This document shows positions 45,302 to 54,500 of a stretch of DNA of 64,000 nucleotides, piece by piece; positions within the stretch are counted from its first letter, which is position 1; every line of letters begins with the position of its first letter. The notes under the pieces are model-generated. The model was not told the DNA's origin, searched no databases, and saw nothing but the letters and a program-made list of their open reading frames with translations. This DNA is from Neolewinella aquimaris (GTDB taxonomy: Bacteria; Bacteroidota; Bacteroidia; Chitinophagales; Saprospiraceae). The translations under genes were made by a program, and so were the position numbers. The stretch spans positions 248,001-312,000 of the forward strand of contig NZ_JACIFF010000007.1 of NCBI RefSeq assembly GCF_014197245.1, in the 5' to 3' direction.

Positions 45302-45841
45302 ATGACAAATCCGCTTCAGGCACTGCACGCCCTACTCGACCCCGCCGAACGGTGGACGGGTCCGATCGATCTGAAGCGCGGAGAGCCACTGGTCCTCCCC
45401 GGCACCGTTGATCGCAATTTGTACCGCGTGGAGGAGGGAACGCTCATGGCCTGTCTGGATGTTGAAGGTGAACAGCAATGCACCCGCTTCGGCTATGCGG
45501 GCGAATACGTACTGGTACTGGACAGCTACCTCTCCGGTGGACCGACCGCCTATAGCCTGATCGCATTGCGTCGGACCCGTCTGTCAGCATTGAGCTATGC
45601 CGCCCAGTACGAATGGTTGGGCATAGACGACAGCCACCGCAAAGCGTGGGAGGAATCGAAGGAGTGGCTGATTGCCGGATTACTCGAGCGAGAAGTAGAC
45701 CTGCTTACCGCATCGCCCGAAGCCCGCTACCGCAGGGTACTGGCCCGCAGCCCACGCCTCTTCCAGGAGGTGCCCGCCAAGTACATTGCCAATTACCTGC
45801 GAATGAGTCCGGAGACACTTTCTCGGCTCAAGAAATCTTGA
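45302..45841 (+). CDS. Crp/Fnr-family transcriptional regulator
   Basis: This 179-residue protein has an N-terminal cyclic-nucleotide-binding-like beta barrel (LKRGEPLVLPGTVDRNLYRVEEGTLMA, then YAGEYVLVLDSYLSGGPT). A short C-terminal helix-turn-helix follows (VPAKYIANYLRMSPETLSRL). Residues of the classical cAMP pocket (the RSAIAEL-like helix) are absent, so it may sense something else or work without ligand, as many Bacteroidota members of this group do. It stands 45 bases before the DinB gene on the same strand. Confidence 0.92.
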   Translation: MTNPLQALHALLDPAERWTGPIDLKRGEPLVLPGTVDRNLYRVEEGTLMACLDVEGEQQCTRFGYAGEYVLVLDSYLSGGPTAYSLIALRRTRLSALSYAAQYEWLGIDDSHRKAWEESKEWLIAGLLEREVDLLTASPEARYRRVLARSPRLFQEVPAKYIANYLRMSPETLSRLKKS

Positions 45842-45885
45842 TTCCCGTCAAGATTGGTCGAAGCGGTTGGACCTAATTTTGGAAT

Positions 45886-46458
45886 ATGAAATCCCGCTCC
45901 ACCCCCGACTTACTAAATACCCTGGACGCTCGCGTCCGGCAAAACCTCGAACTTCTCGAACGGCTGCGGCAGCTCCCGGACGAAGCACTCCAACGACGCC
46001 CCGGCCCCGAGGCCTGGACCGCGCTCGAAGCCCTGGAACACCTAAACGTCTTCAACGGGGCCTACCTGCCCCGTACGCGGCGGGCAATTGAGCGGGGAAA
46101 AACTATGTCTCCCTCTCCTACTTTCACGAGCAGCTGGCTGGGGAATGTGGTGGCCTCCTGGGCGCAGCCCGGCGCTAAAACAATCAAGCTACCTACTCTG
46201 AGGAAAATGAATCCGAAGCGTAAAATCCTGGACCGCACCGCACTCGACAACTGCCTCGCCAACGAGCGTGAACTCCAGGCGATGATCGCCGACGCCCGCG
46301 GACTGGACCTAACCGGGCTTAAAATCAAGACCATCGAAAGTTCGCTCGTTAAACTTCGCCTGGGGGACGTGTTGCGCATGCTGGTCAACCACGACTGGCG
46401 GCACATCGAGCAGGCCGAGCGTGCGACGCGGGGGGAAGCGGGGATTCGGAGGAGATAA
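45886..46458 (+). CDS. DinB-family metal-dependent protein
   Basis: This 190-residue four-helix protein of the DinB/YfiT superfamily carries its likely metal ligands: a His in EALEHLNVFN (first helix pair) and two more in VNHDWRHIEQAERA near the C-terminus. Members include bacillithiol transferases and maleylpyruvate isomerases, but many have no known role. It is in one unit with the Crp-like regulator. A large hairpin lies 4 bases after the stop. Confidence 0.88.
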   Translation: MKSRSTPDLLNTLDARVRQNLELLERLRQLPDEALQRRPGPEAWTALEALEHLNVFNGAYLPRTRRAIERGKTMSPSPTFTSSWLGNVVASWAQPGAKTIKLPTLRKMNPKRKILDRTALDNCLANERELQAMIADARGLDLTGLKIKTIESSLVKLRLGDVLRMLVNHDWRHIEQAERATRGEAGIRRR

Positions 46459-46461
46459 CCC

Positions 46462-46486
46462 GTTGGACGGGGTACCCCCGTCCAAC
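46462..46486 (+). terminator. Perfect 11-base-pair hairpin after the DinB gene
   Basis: The arms GTTGGACGGGG (46462-46472) and CCCCGTCCAAC (46476-46486) pair perfectly around TAC. No T run follows, so it may be a mobile palindrome or a transcript-stabilising stem instead of a true terminator. Its GGACGGGG core recurs in the hairpins at 45227-45280. Confidence 0.6.
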
Positions 46487-46524
46487 CGCTATGCCACCAC
46501 TGGCCAAACTTTTCCGCCGAGTGC

Positions 46525-46556
46525 TTGCAAGATCGAACCGCTTTTAATTACCTTTG
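46525..46556 (+). promoter_or_regulatory. Bacteroidota promoter for tRNA-Phe (and probably the his operon)
   Basis: TTG at 46525-46527, 21 bases of spacer, then TACCTTTG at 46549-46556: a full match to the TTG-N19-21-TAnnTTTG consensus. Transcription would begin near 46562, 34 bases before the tRNA. No other element of this kind is seen between the tRNA and hisG. Confidence 0.75.
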
Positions 46557-46595
46557 CGTCCGCTTTAATCGGGAACGCCCGAGAATACAGCATAC

Positions 46596-46668
46596 GGTGC
46601 GGTAGCTCAGTTGGTAGAGCAATGGACTGAAAATCCATGTGTCGGCGGTTCGATTCCGCCCCACACCA
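46596..46668 (+). tRNA. trnF: tRNA-Phe (GAA)
   Basis: The 73 bases fold as a standard cloverleaf: acceptor arm GGTGCGG / CCACACC, D arm GCTC/GAGC, anticodon arm ATGGA/TCCAT with loop CTGAAAA (anticodon GAA), variable loop GTGTC, T arm GGCGG/CCGCC with loop TTCGATT, and A as discriminator. The CCA tail is not fully encoded beyond it (next bases CATG). One acceptor pair (5-68) is C-A. The next gene, a His leader frame, opens one base after the tRNA. Confidence 0.97.
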
Positions 46669-46669
46669 C

Positions 46670-46726
46670 ATGATTATTGGAGTACACCATCATCACTTTA
46701 CTGCGTCTTGCCCCGTCGGCGAGTAA
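46670..46726 (+). CDS. hisL: Histidine leader peptide (hisL-like), 18 residues
   Basis: The frame ATG...TAA encodes MIIGVHHHHFTASCPVGE, with four consecutive His codons (CAC CAT CAT CAC, 46685-46696). It lies upstream of a terminator hairpin (46773-46803) and hisG, the classic layout of a histidine attenuator. When His-tRNA is scarce, a ribosome stalled on the His codons would leave 46716-46721 (TCGGCG) free to pair with 46777-46782 (CGCCGG) inside the terminator's left arm. When it runs on to the stop it covers this segment and lets the terminator form. The ATG begins one base after the tRNA discriminator, so there is no room for a ribosome-binding site outside the tRNA. Confidence 0.8.
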   Translation: MIIGVHHHHFTASCPVGE

Positions 46727-46772
46727 TAGTTTAGTGCGATAACCAACCCACTCCACAAACGTATTGCTCAGA

Positions 46773-46803
46773 GGTCCGCCGGAAATAACCGGTGGGCCTT
46801 TTT
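46773..46803 (+). terminator. Attenuator terminator of the his operon
   Basis: The arms GGTCCGCCGG (46773-46782) and CCGGTGGGCC (46789-46798) make ten pairs including two G-U, around AAATAA, and are followed by TTTTT (46799-46803). It ends 20 bases before the hisG ATG. Its place after a His-rich leader frame and before hisG marks it as a regulated terminator; simple termination of the tRNA transcript is the alternative. Confidence 0.85.
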
Positions 46804-46823
46804 GCATTTTAGCTTATCCCCGA

Positions 46824-47693
46824 ATGCCAGCTACCCCCGCCCCCCTCAGAATCGCCGTCCAGAAATCAGGTCGCCTGCTCGATGAATCTATCGAGCTGCT
46901 CAAAGAGTGCGGCATCAAGATCGACAACGGCCGCGACCAACTCAAGGCCCCCGCCCGCAACTTCAACGCCGAAGTGCTCTACCTGCGCAACAGCGACATT
47001 CCCCAGTACATCCAGGACGGCGTCGCCGACATCGGCATCATCGGTGAGAACACGCTGATTGAAAAGGAAAAGGACGCCGAAGTAGTTCTCAAACTCGGCT
47101 TTTCGAAGTGCCGCCTCAGCCTGGCCACGCCCCGCGGTACCAAGTACGAAGGGGTTCAGGCACTAAACGGTCAGCGCATCGCCACCAGCTACCCCAACAG
47201 CCTGCGCGGCTTCCTGAAGAAGAAAGGTATCGAAGCCGAAATCCACGAGATCAGCGGCTCGGTCGAGATCGCCCCCAACATCGGACTGGCCGACGCCATC
47301 TGCGACCTGGTCAGCACCGGCAGCACGCTATTCAAGAACGGCCTGGAGGAGCAGGACATCATCCTAAAGTCCGAAGCCGTCATTGCCGCCAGCCCCAAAA
47401 TCGACGACGCGCGCCGGGCCATTCTCGACCAGCTTGTTTTCCGCATCAAATCCGTGCTGGCCGCCCGCAACCAGAAGTACGTCCTGATGAACGTCCCCAA
47501 CGACCGCATCCAGGAAGTAACCGCGCTGCTTCCCGGCATGCGTTCCCCCACCGTGCTTCCCCTGGCCGAGGCGGGTTGGTCGAGCGTGCATACCGTTATC
47601 ACGGAAGATCGCTTCTGGGACATCATCGACCGCCTACGTGCCACCGGAGCGGAAGGAATCCTGGTCGTACCCATCGCCAAAATGATCGTCTGA
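46824..47693 (+). CDS. hisG: ATP phosphoribosyltransferase, long form
   Basis: This enzyme catalyses the first step of histidine synthesis, joining ATP and PRPP. It has 289 residues, the length of the long, hexameric HisG with its own regulatory domain. Seen are IAVQKSGRLLDESIELL, ARNFNAEVLYLRNSDIPQYI, the PRPP-binding DAICDLVSTGSTL, and a C-terminal ACT-like domain (ALLPGMRSPTVLPLAEAGW to GILVVPIAKMIV) for histidine feedback. The ATG at 46824 is preferred: in-frame upstream codons run into the attenuator hairpin. Its TGA shares one base with the hisD ATG. Confidence 0.97.
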   Translation: MPATPAPLRIAVQKSGRLLDESIELLKECGIKIDNGRDQLKAPARNFNAEVLYLRNSDIPQYIQDGVADIGIIGENTLIEKEKDAEVVLKLGFSKCRLSLATPRGTKYEGVQALNGQRIATSYPNSLRGFLKKKGIEAEIHEISGSVEIAPNIGLADAICDLVSTGSTLFKNGLEEQDIILKSEAVIAASPKIDDARRAILDQLVFRIKSVLAARNQKYVLMNVPNDRIQEVTALLPGMRSPTVLPLAEAGWSSVHTVITEDRFWDIIDRLRATGAEGILVVPIAKMIV

Positions 47694-48976
47694 TGAAGAT
47701 CTTCGTCGAGCCCAACCGCGGCGAATGGGAAGCCCTCACCCGCCGTCCCGCTAACAAGTTAGATAACCTACAGTCCACCGTACGCGAGGTCATGCACCGC
47801 GTGCGGGACGAAGGCGACGCCGCCCTACGCGATTACACCGCCCGCTTCGACAAGGTCGAACTACAGGATTTCGCGGTATCCGAAGAAACGCTCGCCGCCG
47901 CCACCGAGCAGGTACCCGAAACGCTTCGGCAAGCCATCCAGACCGCCAAACGAAACATCGAAACCTTCCACCGCAGCCAGCAGATTCAGGTGGAGGAAAT
48001 CGAAACCATGCCCGGCGTCCGCTGCTGGCGCGAAAGTCGGGCCATCGACAAGGTAGGCCTGTACATCCCTGGCGGCACCGCTCCCCTCTTCAGCACGGTA
48101 CTGATGCTGGCCGCTCCCGCCCAAATCGCCGGCTGTAAGGAGATCGTCCTTTGCTCCCCACCCGATCGCGGAGGCAACATTCACCCCGCCATCCTCTACG
48201 CGGCCAAGCTGTGCGGCGTGACCAAGGTCTTCCGCCTCGGAGGCTCCCAGGCGATCGCGGCCATGACCTTCGGTACCGAATCCGTCCCCCGCGTTTACAA
48301 GATTTTCGGTCCCGGCAACGCCTTCGTCACCGTAGCCAAACAGCTCGCCCAGCTCGAAGGACTCGCCATCGACATGCCCGCAGGACCATCGGAAGTACTG
48401 GTTTGCGCGGACGCAGGTGCAAGGTCAAGCCACGTTGCCGCCGACCTCCTCAGTCAGGCCGAGCATGGTCACGATAGCCAGGTCGTCCTCGTCACCGACA
48501 GCGAGGCAAAAGCAAAGGACGTCTGGCTGCAGGTCGAAGCCCAACTGGCCCAGCTCCCCCGCAAAGAGCTCGCCGCCCAGAGCATCACCAATAGCCTCTC
48601 GCTCGTCTTCAACGACTGGGAGGAAGCCGCCGAATACGTCAACCTCTACGCCCCCGAGCACCTGATCCTGAGTATGGAGAACGCCCGCACCTTCGCCGGA
48701 AAGATCCGCAACGCTGGCTCTATTTTCCTCGGCTACCACACCCCGGAAAGCGTGGGCGACTACGCCAGCGGCACCAACCACACCCTCCCCACCTACGGCT
48801 ATGCCCGTCAGTACAGCGGCGTCAGCCTCGATAGCTTCACCAAAAAAATAACCTTCCAGGAACTCACCGCAGCCGGACTACGCACCCTCGGCCCCACCGT
48901 CGAGATTTTAGCCGAAGCCGAACACCTGCAAGCCCACCGAAATGCCGTTAGTTTAAGACTAGCTGATTTGGAATAG
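47693..48976 (+). CDS. hisD: Histidinol dehydrogenase
   Basis: This zinc enzyme of 427 residues oxidises histidinol to histidine in two NAD-dependent steps, the last reactions of the pathway. Typical segments are VGLYIPGGTAPLFSTVLMLAAPAQIAGC, FRLGGSQAIAAMTFGTESVPRV, GPGNAFVTVAKQL, DMPAGPSEVLV and DLLSQAEHGHDSQVVLVT with the zinc-binding Gln-His. The frame stays open far upstream (to 47108) inside hisG, but the ATG at 47693, overlapping the hisG stop (TGATG), gives exactly the family N-terminus. Confidence 0.97.
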   Translation: MKIFVEPNRGEWEALTRRPANKLDNLQSTVREVMHRVRDEGDAALRDYTARFDKVELQDFAVSEETLAAATEQVPETLRQAIQTAKRNIETFHRSQQIQVEEIETMPGVRCWRESRAIDKVGLYIPGGTAPLFSTVLMLAAPAQIAGCKEIVLCSPPDRGGNIHPAILYAAKLCGVTKVFRLGGSQAIAAMTFGTESVPRVYKIFGPGNAFVTVAKQLAQLEGLAIDMPAGPSEVLVCADAGARSSHVAADLLSQAEHGHDSQVVLVTDSEAKAKDVWLQVEAQLAQLPRKELAAQSITNSLSLVFNDWEEAAEYVNLYAPEHLILSMENARTFAGKIRNAGSIFLGYHTPESVGDYASGTNHTLPTYGYARQYSGVSLDSFTKKITFQELTAAGLRTLGPTVEILAEAEHLQAHRNAVSLRLADLE

Positions 48977-49070
48977 GGTTGGTGGGTTGTTGAGTTGGTG
49001 ATTTGTTGAGTGGGCGCAAACGCAACAACTCAACAACTCACCAACTCACCAACTCACCAACCCAATAACT
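48976..49070. repeat. Inverted repeat of the TTGGTGAGTTG family between hisD and hisC
   Basis: The left half (48976-49010) and right half (49023-49063) are imperfect inverted copies made of GTTGGTGA and GTTGTTGA units. The outer ends GGGTTGGTG (48976-48984) and CACCAACCC (49055-49063) pair exactly. The stem lies wholly between the hisD stop and the hisC start inside the operon, so it would be present in the mRNA. Confidence 0.85.
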
Positions 49071-49077
49071 GAAAACC

Positions 49078-50124
49078 ATGACCCCTACCACCACCACTGA
49101 CGTTCGCTCATTAGTCCGCCCTAACATCCTTACCCTCATTCCCTACTCCAGTGCACGCGGGGAGTTTAAGGGGAACGCCGACATTTTGCTCGATGCCAAT
49201 GAGAGCCCCTTCGACAACGGCCACAACCGCTACCCGGAGCCGCTCTCGACCGACATCCGGATGGCATTGGCGGAAATAAAAAACATCGATCCCGATCAGA
49301 TCTTCATCGGCAACGGCTCGGACGAGATCGTGGATCAGGTCACGCGCATCTTCTGCAACCCGGGCAAGGACTCTGTAGTAGCCCTGCCCCCGACTTTCGG
49401 GATGTACAAGGTGGCTGCCGGCATCAACGATGCGGAGTTTCGCGCGGTAAACCTGCTGCCGGACTTTTCCATCCCGGTGAGTGAGCTGAAATCCAGCTGG
49501 GACGAGACCTCCAAAATTCTCTGGCTCTGCAGCCCTAACAACCCGAGCGGAAACTTAATGGAAGCCGACGTGGTGGAGGACCTTATCCGCAGCTTCCCCG
49601 GTATCGTGGTGCTCGATGAGGCCTACATCGACTTCGTTCCCGAAGCCAGTTTCCTGCCACGCATTGATGAGTTTCCCAACCTGATCATCACCCAGACGCT
49701 GTCGAAGGGCTGGGGAATGGCCGGTGTCCGGCTAGGCGCGGCGTATGCCTCCAAGTTCATCGTCACGATGCTCCGGGCGATCAAGATGCCGTACAACATC
49801 AACGTGCTTACGCAGGGAGTAGCCCTTGCCGCCCTCAAGCAACCGGAGGTAATGCGGGAACGGGTTGCTATTCTCATCTCCGAGCGGAAGCGACTGGAGC
49901 GGGAGCTGCCTAAATTTCCCTTCGTGGACCACATCTTTCCTTCGGTTACCAACTTCCTCCTGGTGCGCTTTGTCGATTCGGATAAAGTCTACCGACACCT
50001 GCTCGAAAACGGCATCGTAGTGCGTAACCAGAGCTACCAACCCAACGCGAAGAACTGCCTGCGAATCACGGCGGGTCTGCCGGAGGAGAACGATCGGTTG
50101 CTGGAGGCGCTGCGGGTTCTTTAG
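49078..50124 (+). CDS. hisC: Histidinol-phosphate aminotransferase
   Basis: This PLP-dependent enzyme of 348 residues converts imidazole-acetol phosphate to histidinol phosphate. Conserved features are LDANESPFDNGHNRYPEP, the phosphate-binding IGNGSDEIVDQVTRIF, CSPNNPSGN and VLDEAYIDF. The PLP lysine is in TLSKGWGMAGVRLGAA, and the C-terminal LRITAGLPEENDRLLEAL follows. It is the third gene of the his operon, 101 bases after hisD with a repeat between. Confidence 0.97.
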   Translation: MTPTTTTDVRSLVRPNILTLIPYSSARGEFKGNADILLDANESPFDNGHNRYPEPLSTDIRMALAEIKNIDPDQIFIGNGSDEIVDQVTRIFCNPGKDSVVALPPTFGMYKVAAGINDAEFRAVNLLPDFSIPVSELKSSWDETSKILWLCSPNNPSGNLMEADVVEDLIRSFPGIVVLDEAYIDFVPEASFLPRIDEFPNLIITQTLSKGWGMAGVRLGAAYASKFIVTMLRAIKMPYNINVLTQGVALAALKQPEVMRERVAILISERKRLERELPKFPFVDHIFPSVTNFLLVRFVDSDKVYRHLLENGIVVRNQSYQPNAKNCLRITAGLPEENDRLLEALRVL

Positions 50125-50240
50125 TAACCGCAGATTTAAGACAGATTAAATTCGCAGATTCACGCAGATTTTAACATGTACTGAAACGAATCTGCGGAAA
50201 TTCGCGAAAAAAATCCGCGTGCAATCTGCGGTAAAAAAAT
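50125..50240. repeat. GCAGATT-type repeat region between hisC and hisB
   Basis: Direct motifs (ACCGCAGATT, TTCGCAGATT, ACGCAGATTT) fill the left half and their complements (AATCTGCGG, ATCCGCG, AATCTGCGGT) the right. The outer arms 50127-50136 and 50223-50232 are a perfect 10-base inverted repeat. The right arm ends 8 bases before the hisB ATG, so the stem could affect hisB translation. Confidence 0.8.
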
Positions 50241-51398
50241 ATGTCCCAGAAAATACTCTTCCTCGACCGCGACGGCACCCTCATCCTCGAGCCCACAGAC
50301 TACCAGGTCGACTCCATCGATAAGCTGAACTTCTACCCCGGCGTCTTCCGCTGGCTGGGACGTATCGTGCGGGAACTGGACTATAAGCTCGTCATGGTCA
50401 CCAACCAAGATGGCCTGGGTACCGAGGGCTACCCGGAAGACACCTTCTGGCCCACCCACGAAGCAATGCGCCGCGCCCTGGCCGCCGAGGGAATCGAATT
50501 CATTGAAGAACTGATCGACCGCACCTACGCTAAAGACAACGCACTTACCCGTAAGCCGAACACCGGCCTACTCACCGAATACCTGAACGGCGACTACGAC
50601 CTCGCCAACAGCTACGTCATCGGCGACCGGCTGACCGACATCCAACTGGCTAAGAACATCGGCGCGAAGGGAATCTGGATCGCGACCGATCCCGAACTCG
50701 GCAACGAGGAACTCGTAGACGGTCAGGAAAAGGAGCAGGACGTGGCCTCGCTTCTGGCCCCGACCATTGCCCTCCGCACTACCAGTTGGGAAGAAATTTA
50801 CCACTTCCTGCGGCTGGAAAATCGCACGGCGACCGTCCGCCGCACCACCAAGGAAACCGACATTCTAATCGAACTCGATCTTGACGGTACCGGCCGAACT
50901 GACATCGACACCGGACTCGGCTTCTACGACCACATGCTCGACCAGCTCGGCCGCCACTCCGGCTGCGACCTGACCGTGAGGGTGAAGGGCGACCTGCACA
51001 TCGACGAGCACCATACCGTGGAGGATACCGCCATTGCCCTTGGAGAGGCCTTCGCAAAGGCCCTGGGCGACAAACTCGGCATCGAGCGCTACGGCTTTTA
51101 CCTGCCCATGGACGATGCGCTGGCGCAGGTCGGCATCGACTTCGGGGGGCGGCCCTGGCTGGTGTGGGACTGCGAGTACCGGCGGGAAAAGATCGGCGAC
51201 GTGCCCACGGAAATGTTTTACCACTTCTTCAAGTCCTTCACCGACGGAGCCCGCTGCAACCTCAACGTGAAAGTGGAGGGCGACAACGAACACCACAAGA
51301 TCGAAGCCACCTTTAAGGCCTTCGCCAAGAGCATCCGAATGGCCAAACGGCGGGATGTGGACAATATGCGGCTGCCGAGCACGAAGGGGATGTTGTAG
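50241..51398 (+). CDS. hisB: Bifunctional histidinol-phosphatase / imidazoleglycerol-phosphate dehydratase
   Basis: The fused enzyme has 385 residues. The N-terminal HAD phosphatase has DRDGTLI at residues 8-14, [11 protein letters not shown] and the [16 protein letters not shown] loop. The C-terminal IGP dehydratase (from about 200) has the paired metal-binding sites [17 protein letters not shown] and [17 protein letters not shown]. The fusion is standard in enterobacteria and many Bacteroidota. It is the last his gene here; hisH, hisA, hisF and hisIE are not in the window. Confidence 0.97.
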   Translation: MSQKILFLDRDGTLILEPTDYQVDSIDKLNFYPGVFRWLGRIVRELDYKLVMVTNQDGLGTEGYPEDTFWPTHEAMRRALAAEGIEFIEELIDRTYAKDNALTRKPNTGLLTEYLNGDYDLANSYVIGDRLTDIQLAKNIGAKGIWIATDPELGNEELVDGQEKEQDVASLLAPTIALRTTSWEEIYHFLRLENRTATVRRTTKETDILIELDLDGTGRTDIDTGLGFYDHMLDQLGRHSGCDLTVRVKGDLHIDEHHTVEDTAIALGEAFAKALGDKLGIERYGFYLPMDDALAQVGIDFGGRPWLVWDCEYRREKIGDVPTEMFYHFFKSFTDGARCNLNVKVEGDNEHHKIEATFKAFAKSIRMAKRRDVDNMRLPSTKGML

Positions 51399-51512
51399 GA
51401 AGGCAGGTCGTTGGTTCGCTGGAATTTCAGTTCTTTAGGTCGGATGCGTGCCGCTGTGGGAGACCACCCCCGATCATCAGACTACCAGACACATTTGCTG
51501 CGTTACCCACGA

Positions 51513-54500
51513 GTGATCCCAAAATCGTTGTGGCTGGTCCTCTGCCTGCTCGGGACCGGTATGTTATCGGGCCAGGGATCGGAGTTGTCGAACGTACGGG
51601 AGCGGATCATTGCCGTAAACCCGGCGGGCCAGCTGGTGGATTCGCTCACCATCGCACCGGGGAGCCTGGAAATCATTGCTCTTGACGGGCGACGAATCCC
51701 CGAAAGTGACTACCTCCTGAGCGGACGTTTTTTGCGCTGGATGAGCACCGATCTTCCCGATTCATTGCACCTGCGCTACCGCGCCCTACCCTTTGCGCTG
51801 GACGAACGGATGCGACTCATCGACTCGACGCAACTGCGGCGGGAGGAAGCCGGCCTCGTGATCGGCGCCTACGACCCCTACGTGCGCTCCGGCCTGCTCG
51901 ACAACGACACGAAAGTGCAAACGCGCGGCAGCTTTAGTCGGGCCATCAGCTTCGGCAATCGGCAGGACCTGGTCCTCAACTCCGCCTTCAACCTGCAACT
52001 CAACGGCGAGCTCGGCAACGGCATCCAGGTGGCGGCCGCCATCACCGACGAGAACCTGCCCGTGCAACCCGAGGGGACCACCCAGCAACTGCGGGAATTC
52101 GACCGCATCTTCATTCAACTGCGCAAGGACCGCACCCAGCTTACTGCCGGCGACTACGAGCTCCGCAACCCGGAGGGCTACTTCATGCGGTACTACAAAA
52201 AGCTGGAGGGGGCCACCTTTACGACCATAACGGGAGAGGGCGGGGACGCAGGAGCATGGCAAAACAGTGCGAGCGTAGCCGTTGCCCGCGGTCAATTCAT
52301 TCGCCAGAACATTACACCGGGTGAGGGCAACCAGGGGCCGTATAAATTGACGGGCGACGGGGAGCAACGTTTTCTGATCGTACTGGCGGGTACCGAACGC
52401 ATCTACCTCGACGGTATGCTGCTGCAGCGGGGACTGGACGCCGACTACGTGATTGACTACAACCTGGCCGAACTCACCTTCACCACCCGCCGGCTCATCA
52501 CCCGCGACGTACGCATCACCGCCGAATACGAATACGCCGACCAGCGCTACCTGCGCACCCTGACGGCCGGCAGCAGCCGCTACGAGAGGGGGAGAATGAC
52601 GGCCTACGTTAACCTGTATTCTCAGCAAGACAGCAAGAATGCGACCGGCGACCTCGAACTCACCCCCGCGCAGCGGGAAGCCCTGAGCCTGGAGGGCGAC
52701 ACCCCGGGCGGCGTTGCCGTGACTAGCATCGACACCCTGAACGGAAGGGAAGAACTGCGGGCCACCTACGAATTGCGCGATACCACCATCGGGTGCGCGG
52801 TCGATCAATTCTACCTATTGAACAGCAACGACCCCGTGCGCGGCCGCTACGTTGCCACCTTTACCGATCGCGGTCCGGGCGGCGGTCCCTACCGGCTCGA
52901 TCCGGAGCGGCCGGCCAACGAGCGCATTTACCTCTTCGTGGGCTACGACGAAAATTGCCGCCCCCTGGGAAGATTCGCGCCCGAGATCGATCTGGTCGCG
53001 CCCCAGCAGCAGCAACTGTTCTCCGCCGGCGGGGCCTACCGCCTGGGGGAAGAGGGGGCCATTCGGGTCGAGGGCAGCCGCAGCAAACTGGACCTGAATC
53101 GCTTCAGTCGCCTCAACAGCGGGGACGACGTTGGCCATGCCCTGCGGATAGATGCGGACCGTACTCTCCGCATCGGGAGCGACAGCAGCGGATGGGCGAT
53201 TGCGGGGCGGGGGCGTTATGAATTCGTCGAGAAGACCTTCAACTTCATCAATCCCTACCGCTCTCCCGAATTTTACCGCAATTGGAACCTCAGCAACCGA
53301 CTGAGCACGATCCGACCCGAAGCGGCAACCGAGCAACTGGCGGGCGGGGGCATCGGGCTACTCCGGGAGGGCATCGGGCGGATCGACTACGACTACGAGC
53401 AGTTCACGCGTGGGGACTCTTACGGGGGACGGCGGCACGAGGCACTCCTGCAGCTCGCTCTGGCGGGATGGGAGGTAGCGGGGACCATCAGTCAGCTAAA
53501 CAACGAAGACACGGAGAGCCGGGGAAACTTTCGTCGGCCGAGTCTCCGGGTGAGCAAGGAATTTACCGCCCTCGGGGGGTGGGAACTTAGCGCCACCTAC
53601 GGCGGGGAAAGGAGCGTGCGTCGATCGATCGCCACCGATAGCCTTTCGGCCCTTTCCTTCGAGTACGACAAGTACGTAGTGGGCATCGAAGCCCCGGCCA
53701 CGGATCGCTTTTCCTTTCTGCTCAGTGCCAGCCAGCGCGACGACAAGCTGCCGGACGCCACCGAACTGCGGCGGAGTACTTCGGCCCGGGAGGTCAGTGC
53801 CGAGGGTAAGTTCCAGGCTGCGAAGAATCTGCAGGTCGGGGGAAACTTCACCTACCGCGCACTCGAAGTGCCCGGGCAGGACCTGGTGGAGGATCGCCCG
53901 AGCAGCACCTTTCTCGGTCGTCTCGACGTGCGGGCCGAAGCCCTGAAGCGGTCGTTTACCAGTCAGACCACTTACCAGGTTGGCAGCGGACAGGAACCCC
54001 GGATCGAGTTTCAGTACCTCTACGTGGGCCCCGGGCTCGGACAGTACATCTGGCAGGACAGCCTCTACAACAACGACGGACGCATTCAGCCCAACGAGAT
54101 CGAACTGTCCCCCTTCCCGGATATTGCCGATTACATTCGGGTCAGTGTATTCAACAACAACTTTATTCGCACCGACAACGCCGGCATCAACCAGCGCTTC
54201 AACTGGGATCCCGACCGGCTGTGGCGTGGTACCACCGGCATCCGCAGTTTCCTGCGCCGCATCGCGCTCAATACGGCCATCAACATCGACCGGAAAACGC
54301 AGCAGGCCGACGACATTCAGCCCTGGAACCCCTTTCAGCTGGCCGTAGCGGATAGTAATCTCGTTGCTCTAAACGTACGGCGGCGCCACGGGCTTTTCTT
54401 CAACCGGGCCAATCCCCGCTACGACATTCAGCTCAGCAACGACGAGCAGCGCAACCGCCGCGTACTTACCACTGGTTACGAAAGCAGTCGGCGCGAGGAA

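Noticed and set aside
46462-46486. Hairpin after DinB as a standard rho-independent terminator
   Set aside because: No T run follows on the plus strand; kept only as a possible palindrome or weak terminator.
47108-47692. Upstream extension of the hisD frame
   Set aside because: It runs through hisG in another frame; the ATG at 47693 gives exactly the HisD N-terminus.
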